Below are positions 27,697 to 36,603 of a DNA stretch of 64,000 nucleotides, one piece after another. Below the pieces are notes generated by a model. It did no database searches and was not told where the DNA came from. It was given only the letters and a program-made list of their open reading frames with translations. A program made the translations under genes and the position numbers. The stretch is from positions 4,287 through 68,286 of the forward strand of contig PDSZ01000026.1 of NCBI GenBank assembly GCA_002748705.1, written 5' to 3'. Source of the stretch: Candidatus Fermentibacterota bacterium (GTDB lineage Bacteria > Fermentibacterota > Fermentibacteria > Fermentibacterales > Fermentibacteraceae). Within the stretch, counting starts at the first letter, position 1, and each line of letters begins with the position of its first letter.

Positions 27697-27796
27697 GTCA
27701 AAGGAACCACAGTGATGGCGTGCGGGGAAAAATGGTTTCTTTGACTCCTTCCTTAACATGTGCCGGTTATCAGATGGTGACCGGCACTGTTTTTTC
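27697..27796 (+). ncRNA. Structured small RNA or malQ leader/attenuator
   Basis: A transcript from the promoter above would start with GTCAAAGGAACC (27697-27708), which pairs fully, with one G-U, with GGTTTCTTTGAC (27734-27745), closing a 25-nt G-rich loop that contains GTGATGGCGTGCGGGG. A short single-stranded linker follows, then an intrinsic terminator. At about 100 nt it could be a free small RNA, or a riboswitch-like leader with the terminator controlling malQ 30 bp downstream. It does not match SRP RNA, 6S, tmRNA or the common riboswitch motifs I can recall (fluoride, c-di-GMP, preQ1, glutamine). Confidence 0.65.
27760..27796 (+). terminator. Rho-independent terminator before malQ
   Basis: Stem GTGCCGGT (27760-27767) with ACCGGCAC (27780-27787), 12-nt loop, then TGTTTTTTC. 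It lies between the promoter and the malQ ribosome site, so it either ends a small RNA or attenuates malQ. Confidence 0.85.
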
Positions 27797-27825
27797 TGGT
27801 ATTTATTGCAGACAGATTACGGAGG

Positions 27826-29133
27826 TTGACACTGCTTTTTAACAAAAAGGAAACCGGTGTACTTCTGCACCCTACATCGCTGCCTGAGCCAAACCTTGGG
27901 AGAACCGCAGATATTTTTCTTGAGTGGCTCAAGGCCTCCGGTGCAAGTGTATGGCAGATTCTTCCAATGGGGCCTCCTGTTTTCGGCAGATCACCGTATC
28001 AGTCACTCTCTTCCTTTGCAATCAATCCAGAGCTCATCTCAAAAGAGCTTCTCAGGGAAGAGGGCCTTCTTGAAAACACCTCTGAGGCTCACTCAGTTGC
28101 ACTGAAACGAGCAGCAGACAAGGCACTGGAAAACCCGCCGGAGGAGTTCTTTCAGTTCAGGCGGAAAAAGTGGGTAAAAGAGTGGGGTGTTTTCATGGCT
28201 CTGAAGGACGCCAATGAAGGCTCTCCGTGGCATAGGTGGAACCAGAAGCTTCAGCCGGACATCAAAAGGGCTGAGATGCACAGGATGCTCCAGTTCTTTG
28301 CTCACCTGCAATGGAGGAGAATAAGAAAAAAAGCATTCGAGCTGGGCATAAGAATTATCGGTGACCTGCCTGTCTATCCTGCTCAGGACTCGGCAGATGT
28401 TTACTTCAACAGGAAGATCTTTAAGCTGTTTCCAGATGGAACTCCTTCTGCTGTGGCCGGAGTGCCTCCTGATTATTTCAGCAGGTCAGGTCAACTCTGG
28501 GGCAATCCTGTCTACGACTGGGAAGCCTGCCGAAAAACAGAGTACAAGTGGTGGGAAGAGCGACTGGCAGGAACAATGGAGCTGGCAGATATGGTACGAA
28601 TTGACCATTTCAGAGGATTTGATAGCTACTGGGAGATTCCAGCCGATGCGAAAGACGCCATTGCCGGACGCTGGTGTTCAGGGCCTGGAATAGACCTGTT
28701 CAATAAGATAACAGCGAGACTTGGAAAACTTCCTGTTATAGCTGAAGATCTGGGTCTGGTAACACCTGAAGTGGTGCAGCTCAGAGAAGAGTGCGGATTT
28801 CCCGGAATGGTTGTTCTCCAGTTCGCACTGGAAGACAGCAAGTTCAATCCTGACAAAATACCGTTCAACTCTGTTGTCTACACAGGAACCCACGACAATG
28901 ACACCACCGCCGGCTGGATAAAATCCCGAAGTAATGGAATTGAAATAAACTCATGCAGGCAAGTGGTGGATATAGCCCTGAATTCTCCTGCGGCACTTGC
29001 TGTTATTCCTATGCAGGATATACTGGAACTGGGTTCCTCGGCAAGAATGAACACTCCATCAACCGACAAAGGCAACTGGTGCTGGAAACTTGATAGCCTG
29101 CCTGAACCTGCTGATCTCAAAAGAGTTAACTGA
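27826..29133 (+). CDS. malQ: 4-alpha-glucanotransferase (GH77)
   Basis: 435 aa, somewhat short for bacterial MalQ (about 500). It transfers maltodextrin segments in glycogen/maltodextrin metabolism. Catalytic residues are visible: nucleophile D260 in MVRIDHFRGF, acid/base E307 in IAEDLG, and D357 in YTGTHDNDTT; the C-terminal RMNTPSTDKGNWCWKL block is also typical. The start is odd: TTG 27826 abuts the GGAGG site, while a CTG at 27832 is 6 nt from it and may be the true start. It lies behind a promoter-hairpin-terminator leader. Confidence 0.92.
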   Translation: MTLLFNKKETGVLLHPTSLPEPNLGRTADIFLEWLKASGASVWQILPMGPPVFGRSPYQSLSSFAINPELISKELLREEGLLENTSEAHSVALKRAADKALENPPEEFFQFRRKKWVKEWGVFMALKDANEGSPWHRWNQKLQPDIKRAEMHRMLQFFAHLQWRRIRKKAFELGIRIIGDLPVYPAQDSADVYFNRKIFKLFPDGTPSAVAGVPPDYFSRSGQLWGNPVYDWEACRKTEYKWWEERLAGTMELADMVRIDHFRGFDSYWEIPADAKDAIAGRWCSGPGIDLFNKITARLGKLPVIAEDLGLVTPEVVQLREECGFPGMVVLQFALEDSKFNPDKIPFNSVVYTGTHDNDTTAGWIKSRSNGIEINSCRQVVDIALNSPAALAVIPMQDILELGSSARMNTPSTDKGNWCWKLDSLPEPADLKRVN

Positions 29134-29261
29134 GAACATCTTACAATTCAGCCACCAGACAACTTTGTTTCGACTCTTCGAATTCCTTGAAAAAAGAGGC
29201 ACTTGACCTGCGCAGGCAGTTTATCTATTCTCATAGTCAGAGGAAAGATATGGAGGTTGTT

Positions 29262-29861
29262 ATGCTTGCAGTAGTTTGTTTTGCTCTTGCTGCTTCTGCT
29301 GTTACAACATATCCTGTTTCTGCTCAATATGATGGAAGCAGTCTTGCTATCAATGAAATAATGATTCTTCCGCTTAGCTCAAGCTCAACAGAAGCCGGGC
29401 AGTGGATTGAATTATACAACAGCGGAGAAAACTGGATTAACCTCACTGAATGGTCCCTGGAAAATGAAAAAGGACAGACCATCAGTTTCAGAACTCTTCT
29501 CGTTCCTCCTGGAGGCTATTTTGTCATCGGCGCCAGTTCAATCACTACAGAAAACGGCAACTACTCCCCTGATGCAGTCTGGACCAGTTTTTTCCTTTCT
29601 GCTTCTGGATCCTTGTCGCTGATTAACCAGGACAGCGATTCAGCAGAATCTGTAAGCTGGAACTCCACCTGGGATATCCTTCCAGGAAGTTCTCTGGAAA
29701 GAGTCAATCCTGGATGGGCTGCTGACGACAGCCACAGCTGGCAGCATAGTACAGAAAACTACGGCGATGGAGATTACGGTACCCCAGGGGCCAGGAACAG
29801 TGCTTTTTCTAACGGTTTCGGTCAAAACTCATGGGCTTTCATCAAGGCTTTTGTTCACTGA
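29262..29861 (+). CDS. Secreted lamin-tail-domain (LTD) protein
   Basis: 199 aa from ATG 29262, with GGAGG 5 nt upstream; a longer frame from 29187 has no such site. Signal peptide MLAVVCFALAASAVTTYPVSAQ. The LTD fold (PF00932) follows: LAINEIMILPLSSSSTEAGQWIELYNSGENWINLTEWSLENEKG, TLLVPPGGYFVIG, and the closing SLERVNPGWAADDSHSWQHST, GDYGTPGARNS. LTDs occur in secreted and surface proteins, often binding or protecting other modules. No catalytic domain is attached. Its 3' end overlaps the convergent deaminase gene by 20 bp. Confidence 0.85.
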   Translation: MLAVVCFALAASAVTTYPVSAQYDGSSLAINEIMILPLSSSSTEAGQWIELYNSGENWINLTEWSLENEKGQTISFRTLLVPPGGYFVIGASSITTENGNYSPDAVWTSFFLSASGSLSLINQDSDSAESVSWNSTWDILPGSSLERVNPGWAADDSHSWQHSTENYGDGDYGTPGARNSAFSNGFGQNSWAFIKAFVH

Positions 29862-30330
29862 ACTTTCTTGCGCTGCTGAACCTGTCTAAATCGTAACTGA
29901 TTGTTTGTTCAGGCATGCTCTGCCTGTCAAGTCTGACATCAGCTTCCCTGAAAAACATTTCTGCATGAGTTGAGTGATAATCACTGAATACCACTACCCT
30001 GCGTATACCTGCCCCTATAAGGGCTTTTGCGCATGTGGTACACGGCATATTGGTAACATATGCAGTCGCTCCAACTATGGAGATCCCGCTGCGGGCAGCC
30101 TGTGTTATGGCATTCATCTCTGCATGATTGGTTCGAATGCAGTGGTTTTCAACGATAAGACAGCCTACATCATCGCAATGGGGCAATCCTGGAAGAGACC
30201 CGTTGTAGCCCGTTGCCAGAACATGCTTGTCTTTCACTATTACGCATCCGCAGTGCATTCGCGGACATGTGGCCCGTTCACTGGCCAGCATTGCCAGTTT
30301 CAGAAAGTACTGATCCCAAGATGGTCGCAT
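29842..30330 (-). CDS. dCMP deaminase/ComEB-like cytidine deaminase
   Basis: 162 aa. Zinc site H69-A-E71 (RTNHAEMNAI) and PCTTC (C97, C100); opening RPSWDQYFLKLAMLASERATCPRMHCGCVIVKD is the dCMP deaminase/ComEB subgroup. It deaminates dCMP to dUMP for dTTP synthesis. In Bacillus the homologue ComEB lies between comEA and comEC; here it is the last gene of a minus-strand run whose first gene carries a ComEA-type HhH domain. It follows the barrel gene by 12 bp. Confidence 0.9.
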   Translation of the reverse strand: MRPSWDQYFLKLAMLASERATCPRMHCGCVIVKDKHVLATGYNGSLPGLPHCDDVGCLIVENHCIRTNHAEMNAITQAARSGISIVGATAYVTNMPCTTCAKALIGAGIRRVVVFSDYHSTHAEMFFREADVRLDRQSMPEQTISYDLDRFSSARKFSEQKP

Positions 30331-30342
30331 TTTCCCTCCCTG

Positions 30343-31797
30343 TCAGAAACTCCAGTCAAGCTGACACCCGGCGGTTGTTCTGAATGGCCCCGGTGTCTCT
30401 GTACTTCCGCTGCCAAGCCATTCTGCTCCTTCCCTGAAATACCTGGAAAACCGGGCTCTGACAGCAGTGTCTTCTGAAATATGCAGTGAAAGAGATGCCT
30501 GGAGAAGTAAGCTGTTCCCATATAGAACTGTTGAGCCGAACTCTCCTGGAAAGGAAAGAGAGTAAGCATATATACGGCTTTCCCAACCATCTGTCTGTGA
30601 TGCAGCAGCAGAGACAGAATACCCAATCAGTCTTGAGAACCTGTGCTTCATTCTGATTTCCAGACCGTAACCGTTCTCACTCTCACCTCCCTGATTTCTG
30701 TAAAAAGCAAATGGAGTCTTGACTGAAAGGGTCAGCCTGGAATTTGGACTCCAGCTTTCGGTTAATCTGCAGCGGATGAGCCTTTCTCCTTCACAATCAG
30801 AATACTTGATCCGCTGGGTGAACTCCAACCTTCCCTGAGTACGCTCAGTAAGAAGAAAACCTGATTTGAACATCTCTGTTTCACCACAGTTCAGAAAGAG
30901 GGCACCTGCCTCTGCCACAACACTATTGCCGATTTTCCATATAACCCCGTATCCTGCCCCGAGATCGTGAGAAACTCCGTATGGACCGCTGGCTCTTTCA
31001 ATCTCCCCTGAATTCCTGCTTACAGTAAGGCAATGCCTCAGATCAGCGCTGCCTCTTGCGGCAGAAAGTGAAAAGCTCAGTGTGGAGTCAGTATCAATAA
31101 GGATTTCTCCAGATATTTCTCCGGCACTTGATGCCAGATTGATATCTGCTCCGAATCTGCTGAAGACTGTGCTGTCAGCCCCTTCACGGGAAGCTGCAGC
31201 AAACGAAACACCGGCAGGCCCCCAGCCTGCTCTGAAAGCTGCCAGTTTCTCAATAGCGTCATGCTTGTTCTGCTCTTCTGTTTCTGTTCGATGAAGCCCT
31301 GAGCCTGAATGGTCCAGAAGGGACCACCCGAGAACGACATAGAGACTGAACTCACCTCTCTGCCAGATTGAACCGATTCCCGTAAGTGAGTTGCCGTCGG
31401 TAACTCCAGGGCTCTCTGCCGGTTCCAGTCGAAGCCTTGAGAGAGGGGCCTTGGAAAGAGCCAGTGGATCTGCCGATGACCAGCTGCCTGAGTTGCTGAA
31501 CACTATGCCTCTGGCAAACTGGGTTCGCAAAGCGCCTGCAGAGACAGAAATATCTGAGGTACTGTAGCGAACACCTCCGGTGATCAGATCGCCCCAGTTT
31601 TCTCCAGCATCTTTTTCAGTAAGGACTACTGCTTCCCATTTTTCTGAGTGCAGTCTTAATCGCTCATAGAAGGAAATGTTTCCTCCAGCCCACAGGTTCT
31701 CTGTAACTCCTGCAGGTTCAGGCCAGGAAAACTCTGTTCTGGTACGGATATCTCCTGGCATATCGGCAAGAATTACAAGAAGAAGCAAAGCTGTCAT
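30343..31797 (-). CDS. Predicted outer-membrane beta-barrel protein
   Basis: 484 aa with a short N-terminal hydrophobic segment (MTALLLLVILADM). The body is rich in alternating amphipathic strands with aromatic ends (ISFYERLRLHSEKWEAVVLTEKD, FSLYVVLGWSLLDHSG) and ends in TAGCQLDWSF, with the C-terminal Phe typical of BAM substrates. No known family. It overlaps the HhH-barrel gene by 4 nt (ATGA) and precedes the ComEB-like gene, so the three are probably one operon. A channel in DNA or nucleotide handling is speculation from context. Confidence 0.65.
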   Translation of the reverse strand: MTALLLLVILADMPGDIRTRTEFSWPEPAGVTENLWAGGNISFYERLRLHSEKWEAVVLTEKDAGENWGDLITGGVRYSTSDISVSAGALRTQFARGIVFSNSGSWSSADPLALSKAPLSRLRLEPAESPGVTDGNSLTGIGSIWQRGEFSLYVVLGWSLLDHSGSGLHRTETEEQNKHDAIEKLAAFRAGWGPAGVSFAAASREGADSTVFSRFGADINLASSAGEISGEILIDTDSTLSFSLSAARGSADLRHCLTVSRNSGEIERASGPYGVSHDLGAGYGVIWKIGNSVVAEAGALFLNCGETEMFKSGFLLTERTQGRLEFTQRIKYSDCEGERLIRCRLTESWSPNSRLTLSVKTPFAFYRNQGGESENGYGLEIRMKHRFSRLIGYSVSAAASQTDGWESRIYAYSLSFPGEFGSTVLYGNSLLLQASLSLHISEDTAVRARFSRYFREGAEWLGSGSTETPGPFRTTAGCQLDWSF

Positions 31798-32828
31798 ATT
31801 GTAAGATAAGGCTTTAGAGACTCAAGGGTGGCATTGCCTATTCCCGGAACATCCAGAAGCTGCTCAACCGACTGAAAGAGTCCGTGTTCATTTCGGTAAT
31901 TGATTATCAGAGAAGCTGTGGAAGGCCCTATACCTGGGATCTGAACCAGCTGAGTATCTGAAGCGGTATTCAGATTGACCGGAAACTCCACAGAGGAAGG
32001 ATCAGATGACACATATGAAACCAAAGCTGATGGTCTGAAGCCGGAAGTGCCGTATGTAACCCCTACAGAATGGCCTGCAGGAAGAACCGGGTGAGTGGAG
32101 TACCCGTACTGCAGTGCTGTATTATGAACTGATGCCTGAATAGAAAACCCTATTCTCGCAGGAGGAGTGAGTACAGAAACAGCGATAACGAATCCGGGAA
32201 ATGGTTCAACGGAAGTAACTGCTGAATACTCCGCACCGGCGTACTGATGAAATGATGCTCCAGCAGAAATGGTTATGCCCCGGGCGGGACAAACTCCTGC
32301 TGATCCATGAACTGACCGGGGAACCGCACCCATGTTGTCGTCTGCCAGTGCTGAACTGAAAATCCCCCTTGAAGAAGCTCCAAGAAAAAAACCGTTCACA
32401 GGCCTTGCAACTATCCCCAGATCAGCAGAAACAGCACTGGCTGCGCCGTATTCATCAATGGATAAATAGTGCCAGGAGAATGATCCGCCTGCAACCAACC
32501 CTCGACTGAGAGTAAAGGCACCGGAACCTGTGGCTGTTGTTTCCAGATACCCGTTGCGACCTGAAACAGAGAGATACCCTGCAGCTGCTGCTCTTTCCAT
32601 GGAGATTCCTGCAGCTACAGCAGTTCTGTCAAGCTCAGAGAACCCGAAGGGCCTTGAAGCAGAAACTGATACGGCAAATTCTCCGATGAGACCGGAAGCG
32701 GCAGGATTAACTGTAATAGCCATGTATGATCTTGGAAAAAGAGCGGCAGCGGCCGCCCCTGACAGCCATGGGGAATCGCTCTGGAGTTCAAAAGCCGCTG
32801 CCGCCAAATAGAACAAAATACAAGTCAT
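31794..32828 (-). CDS. Outer-membrane barrel-like protein with C-terminal ComEA-type HhH domain
   Basis: 344 aa from ATG 32828, 7 nt after GGAGG; a longer frame to 32921 is not needed. The signal peptide is short (MTCILFYLAAAAFELQ). Residues about 25-275 look like a PorV/FadL-type barrel (AITVNPAASGLIGEFAVSVSASRPFG). Residues 284-344 are a two-motif helix-hairpin-helix: VNLNTASDTQLVQIPGIGPS, TASLIINYRNEHGLFQSVEQ, LLDVPGIGNATLESLKPYL, exactly the ComEA DNA-binding pattern. The fusion suggests DNA binding at the periplasmic face of the outer membrane. It starts a three-gene minus-strand operon. Confidence 0.8.
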   Translation of the reverse strand: MTCILFYLAAAAFELQSDSPWLSGAAAAALFPRSYMAITVNPAASGLIGEFAVSVSASRPFGFSELDRTAVAAGISMERAAAAGYLSVSGRNGYLETTATGSGAFTLSRGLVAGGSFSWHYLSIDEYGAASAVSADLGIVARPVNGFFLGASSRGIFSSALADDNMGAVPRSVHGSAGVCPARGITISAGASFHQYAGAEYSAVTSVEPFPGFVIAVSVLTPPARIGFSIQASVHNTALQYGYSTHPVLPAGHSVGVTYGTSGFRPSALVSYVSSDPSSVEFPVNLNTASDTQLVQIPGIGPSTASLIINYRNEHGLFQSVEQLLDVPGIGNATLESLKPYLTI

Positions 32829-32952
32829 CACCTTTCCTCCATCCTGACTAACCTCCACTACCGGCAAAAACACAAATGGTGATTGACTGAACAGAGAATT
32901 TTGGGCATTATAGTGATGCATAAAAGTGTTTTTGAACCCTGAAAGGTGAGAA

Positions 32953-33867
32953 ATGCGTATACCAGTGATTACTGCTCTGCTGCTCTTTACAGCAGTTGCC
33001 CTGGCAGGGAGTCTGCCCTTTGCGCATTACGGAGTTCTGGATACGCCCAGTGCTTCACTGCTTCGTCATAGCGAGATTGGTTTCGGGATGGCAGGATCGG
33101 TTTACTCTGTAGATGATTCATCAGGTTCTTCCAATATGGATGTTTCTGTGGCAGGCTATCTTGAACTTGGTCTTTTCGGCAGAGGGCAGATCGGAGGCTC
33201 TTTTCTCGGTTCAGGTGGATTTTCAGGAACAGCAAGAGGGCTGATCTTCGCTGAAACCATCACCAGACCTGGTTTTGTAGCAGGTGTAGAGAACATCACA
33301 GGCGAAAAAAACTACGATTTCTTCAGAGACGACAACGATTCTCTTTACACTTATCCCGTTTCGCAGAACCTTAGTATTTACGGTGTTTTCACAAAAGATT
33401 TTACCTATCTGATTTCTTTTCCTGTTAAAATCAGCATCGGCTACGGCACTGGAAGGTTCCAGCAGTCTGATGAAAGTCAGGATGGCTTTGACAACCCTAT
33501 ACCCGGTCTTTTCGGCAGCATTCACTTCACCCCGCTGCCTGAAACAGTGTTTGAGTTGGAATGGGATGGGCGGGACATCAATGCAGGAGGACGCTACCGG
33601 CTGAACCGTAACTTTACCATAACTGCTGCTGCAAGTGAAATAGAATACCTTTTCGGCTCTGATTCAACTTCCGACGGTGATGTTATGCAAACGCCCAAGT
33701 TCACCGTGGGAATACAGGGAGCATTCGGACCGATTCTTGGGCGCACGGAACTTGATCCGTATGAAAAACTAAGATACACAGATGACGATGAAGCTCTGCG
33801 CCAGCTTGAGGAATACAGAGCAGGTGCCCGTGAAGAGATACGGGAACTGGAAGATTCCATTCGCTGA
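32953..33867 (+). CDS. Hypothetical outer-membrane protein with helical tail
   Basis: 304 aa. Signal peptide MRIPVITALLLFTAVALAG. Strand-rich middle (FAHYGVLDTPSASLLRHSEIGFGMAGSVYSVDD, YLISFPVKISIGYGTGRF, GGRYRLNRNFTITAAAS) resembles YjbH/porin-like barrels, and the last about 45 residues are a charged helix (EALRQLEEYRAGAREEIREL). AAAGGTGAG precedes the ATG. Divergent from the HhH-barrel gene across about 125 bp that must hold both promoters. Function unknown. Confidence 0.65.
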   Translation: MRIPVITALLLFTAVALAGSLPFAHYGVLDTPSASLLRHSEIGFGMAGSVYSVDDSSGSSNMDVSVAGYLELGLFGRGQIGGSFLGSGGFSGTARGLIFAETITRPGFVAGVENITGEKNYDFFRDDNDSLYTYPVSQNLSIYGVFTKDFTYLISFPVKISIGYGTGRFQQSDESQDGFDNPIPGLFGSIHFTPLPETVFELEWDGRDINAGGRYRLNRNFTITAAASEIEYLFGSDSTSDGDVMQTPKFTVGIQGAFGPILGRTELDPYEKLRYTDDDEALRQLEEYRAGAREEIRELEDSIR

Positions 33868-33955
33868 TTTCTGTTGACGGAAGCGCACATCTCTGTAATT
33901 GTAGACGGTCAGAGAGAAACAACAATAGTTCAAATAAATAATTGAAAGTATAATA

Positions 33956-35431
33956 ATGGCACGCCTGGGTACAATGGACTGTGAACGAATAATGAAGAGA
34001 ACCAGGCTCAGCCCTCTCTCCATGAAGGTTCTCAAGCACCGATTTCCTGACGCAGACGATCCTGTAGGTGTCTGGCTTCCTTCAAAACCAGACTGGGGTA
34101 TTATTCTCCCTGACCTGGGTATTCTTAAGGCGGAACTTGCCGCGGTTAAGAAACGGGGAGGCAAGATTGTTCTCTACGGACATGACGACATGGACGGTGT
34201 CACCGGAATATTTATCGGCCTGAGAGTCCTTCGAAACGAAGGATTCCATGTTGTTCCAATTATTCCCAGAAGAGATATAGAAACATATGGCATAAGACCT
34301 GGCAGGCTCAAGGGTGTTTTAAATCCTGAAGACCTTCTCCTTACAGTTGACTATGGCTGCAGTGCTGTGGAGGGAGTTAAATGGGCCAGAGATAACGGGT
34401 CCAGAATTGTAATAACAGATCACCATACGCTTAACCCCCCTCTGCCTGAAGCTCATGGTATGGTTAATCCCCAGGTAACCGGCGAGGCAGCAGCTGACCT
34501 TGCAGGCTGCGGAGTTCTGTATGGAGCCCTGGTGCACATCTTCCCCAGATGGGAAAAAGACGAACAGCTTCTCGCGGCGGTTGCTCTGGGGACTGTGAGT
34601 GACAGAGTTCCTTTCACCGAGTGGAACAGATATCTGCTGCACTGCTTCTCTTGTCTGGATATGTCCAAACTGACAGAAGGGCTCAAGCTTCTTCTCAACA
34701 ACTGGCCATGCAGAAAAAGAGCCTGGACCGGTGCCATGATACGACAATCCATAACCAGCACTATAGGCAAAGGAGACCACTCAGGAATCGCATCCATGAT
34801 TGACTTCATGTCCAGCTATGACACCCTCTGGTGTAACAAGTTCTGGAATAACATGAAACGAAGCAGTGACGAACGAGGAAAAACCCTTAGTGATGTTGTT
34901 ACCGCCGCAATCAAGAAAAAGGATTCAGAAGCTGATGCACTGGGTATGATTCTGGTTTTTCTGGATGATGTTCCATGCGGTCTGGGCGGAACACTGGCAA
35001 GCAGGCTATGCAAGATATATCGCCGGGGAACCATTGTTGTTACCAGACGGGAAGACGGGAAACTGGTTGGAGATACCAGATCCATAGGCGACTGGAACAT
35101 GGCTGGATTCCTTGTAAGTATGCGACACATATTCTCCAGTGCAGGAGGCCACTACAGAGCAGCAGGGTTCAGTTATGAAGGAACAGACTGGGAAGAACTC
35201 CGAAACCAGCTTATAACGCACATGACTGAGTATCCCACACGGCCTGTACCTGAACCGCATATCGACCTGGTACTTGATGAGCTTCCCGATCCCGGGCAGT
35301 TCACCGGCCTTGCCCCTTTCGGCCCGGGATTCCTTCCTGTGGCGGTTAAGGTAGGTTCCATGAGGTATCTTCTTCAGCTAAATAAAAACTGCCAGGCTAA
35401 TTGGTGTATCACAGAGGACAGCGGGGAATAG
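33956..35431 (+). CDS. DHH-family (RecJ-like) phosphoesterase
   Basis: 491 aa. Motif YGHDDMDGVTG (variant of DxDG), LLTVDYGCSAVEG and the name-giving TDHHTL are all present; the C-terminal region SAGGHYRAAGFSYEG is a DHHA1-type GGH motif. RecJ-type enzymes degrade 5' single strands in repair and recombination, though some relatives act on short oligonucleotides or cyclic dinucleotides. It is shorter than E. coli RecJ (577 aa). A TATAAT at 33949 immediately precedes the ATG, so ATG 33974 may be used instead. It sits 1 bp from the epimerase gene. Confidence 0.85.
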   Translation: MARLGTMDCERIMKRTRLSPLSMKVLKHRFPDADDPVGVWLPSKPDWGIILPDLGILKAELAAVKKRGGKIVLYGHDDMDGVTGIFIGLRVLRNEGFHVVPIIPRRDIETYGIRPGRLKGVLNPEDLLLTVDYGCSAVEGVKWARDNGSRIVITDHHTLNPPLPEAHGMVNPQVTGEAAADLAGCGVLYGALVHIFPRWEKDEQLLAAVALGTVSDRVPFTEWNRYLLHCFSCLDMSKLTEGLKLLLNNWPCRKRAWTGAMIRQSITSTIGKGDHSGIASMIDFMSSYDTLWCNKFWNNMKRSSDERGKTLSDVVTAAIKKKDSEADALGMILVFLDDVPCGLGGTLASRLCKIYRRGTIVVTRREDGKLVGDTRSIGDWNMAGFLVSMRHIFSSAGGHYRAAGFSYEGTDWEELRNQLITHMTEYPTRPVPEPHIDLVLDELPDPGQFTGLAPFGPGFLPVAVKVGSMRYLLQLNKNCQANWCITEDSGE

Positions 35432-35432
35432 A

Positions 35433-36386
35433 ATGAGGGTTTTTGTTATCACAGGCTGCGCAGGTTTCATCGGCAGCACATTGACAGATTTACTGATCTC
35501 CAGAAATGAGCGGATCATTGGAATCGATGCATTCAGAGACTACTATGATCCTGAAATCAAGCGCAGAAACATTAAGAAGGCATCACGGTCAAGCGCTTTC
35601 TCTCTTCTTGAAGGAAGCATTTCCAGTAAACTTACAGACCTTGACGCTGCACTGAGCAAGACAGACAGTGTTGTCGTCTATCATCTGGCAGCACAAGCCG
35701 GAGTAAGAAAATCCTGGGGCAGCGACTTCCATATTTACACAAGAGACAACATACAGGAAACTCAGACTCTCCTTGAATGGGCTTCAAAACGAAACCGTCT
35801 TGAGAACTTTATCTACGCATCTTCATCCTCTGTTTACGGCATACCTGTCAATCTGCCAATGGTTGAGGATTCAACTGTTCCTGTACCGCATTCACCATAC
35901 GGTGTAACAAAACTTGCAGCTGAAAATCTTGTTCGTCTTTACTCGTCAAATATGGGAATACCATCGGTAAGTCTGAGGTTCTTTACTGTTTATGGGCCGA
36001 GACAGAGGCCGGATATGGCTTTCAACCGTTTCATAAGAGCAGGGCTGAATAACAAACCTGTCGGCATATTCAGCGACGGCAGTCAGACCAGAGATTTCAC
36101 CTTTGTGAACGACATCGTGAACGGTCTTGTGCTGGCAGCCAGCTGCACAGACGGATCGGTCATGAACCTTGGCGGCGGCAACAGGGTTACACTTCTCAGC
36201 GCGATAAACACCCTTTCAAATCTGCTGGATTCTCCCCTTCAGCTTGATTTTCTGCCAAGCCAGAACGGCGATGTGCCTGACACCTGGGCTTCAACTGACC
36301 TTGCCAGAAAAAAACTGGGCTGGACTCCTGAAACCTCCCTTGAAGAGGGGCTTGCACTGGAGATAGACTGGCTTAAAAGCCTCTGA
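35433..36386 (+). CDS. NAD-dependent nucleotide-sugar epimerase (UDP-glucuronate 4-epimerase-like)
   Basis: 317 aa extended SDR. Rossmann motif GCAGFIG (G8, G11, G14), catalytic Y156 and K160 in SPYGVTKLAAENL, and Ser in YASSSSVYG. The DAFRDYYDPEIKRRNI insert after strand 2 and RFFTVYGPRQRPDMAFNRF are characteristic of UDP-glucuronate 4-epimerases. It may supply galacturonate, which would fit a uronate-containing polysaccharide, though it lies 16 kb from that locus. GGGGAA upstream; it begins just after the RecJ-like stop. Confidence 0.85.
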   Translation: MRVFVITGCAGFIGSTLTDLLISRNERIIGIDAFRDYYDPEIKRRNIKKASRSSAFSLLEGSISSKLTDLDAALSKTDSVVVYHLAAQAGVRKSWGSDFHIYTRDNIQETQTLLEWASKRNRLENFIYASSSSVYGIPVNLPMVEDSTVPVPHSPYGVTKLAAENLVRLYSSNMGIPSVSLRFFTVYGPRQRPDMAFNRFIRAGLNNKPVGIFSDGSQTRDFTFVNDIVNGLVLAASCTDGSVMNLGGGNRVTLLSAINTLSNLLDSPLQLDFLPSQNGDVPDTWASTDLARKKLGWTPETSLEEGLALEIDWLKSL

Positions 36387-36603
36387 GACCTGCTCTTGTA
36401 TTTTCCTCTGTTCAAGTGCAACTGATATGGTTGTACCTGTTCCTGCTGAAGCGGCAAGCCGGCCTTGTGCCTTCAATTCCAGGGACAAAGCCTTAATCGC
36501 CGGCAGAGTTATAATACAAGAAGACTACCCCTTTCCGGATGGGGCCGGGGCAGGTATGTTTTTTATTAATGAACAAGGAAATTCTCATGCAAGGAGTGTT
36601 CTC

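Noticed and set aside
29187..29261. Longer start for the lamin-tail protein
   Set aside because: It adds a charged segment before the signal peptide and lacks a ribosome site; ATG 29262 has GGAGG at good spacing.
33949..33954. TATAAT as the RecJ-like gene's promoter
   Set aside because: It ends one base before the annotated ATG and has no -35 match, so it would require a different start; left as a note in the gene entry.
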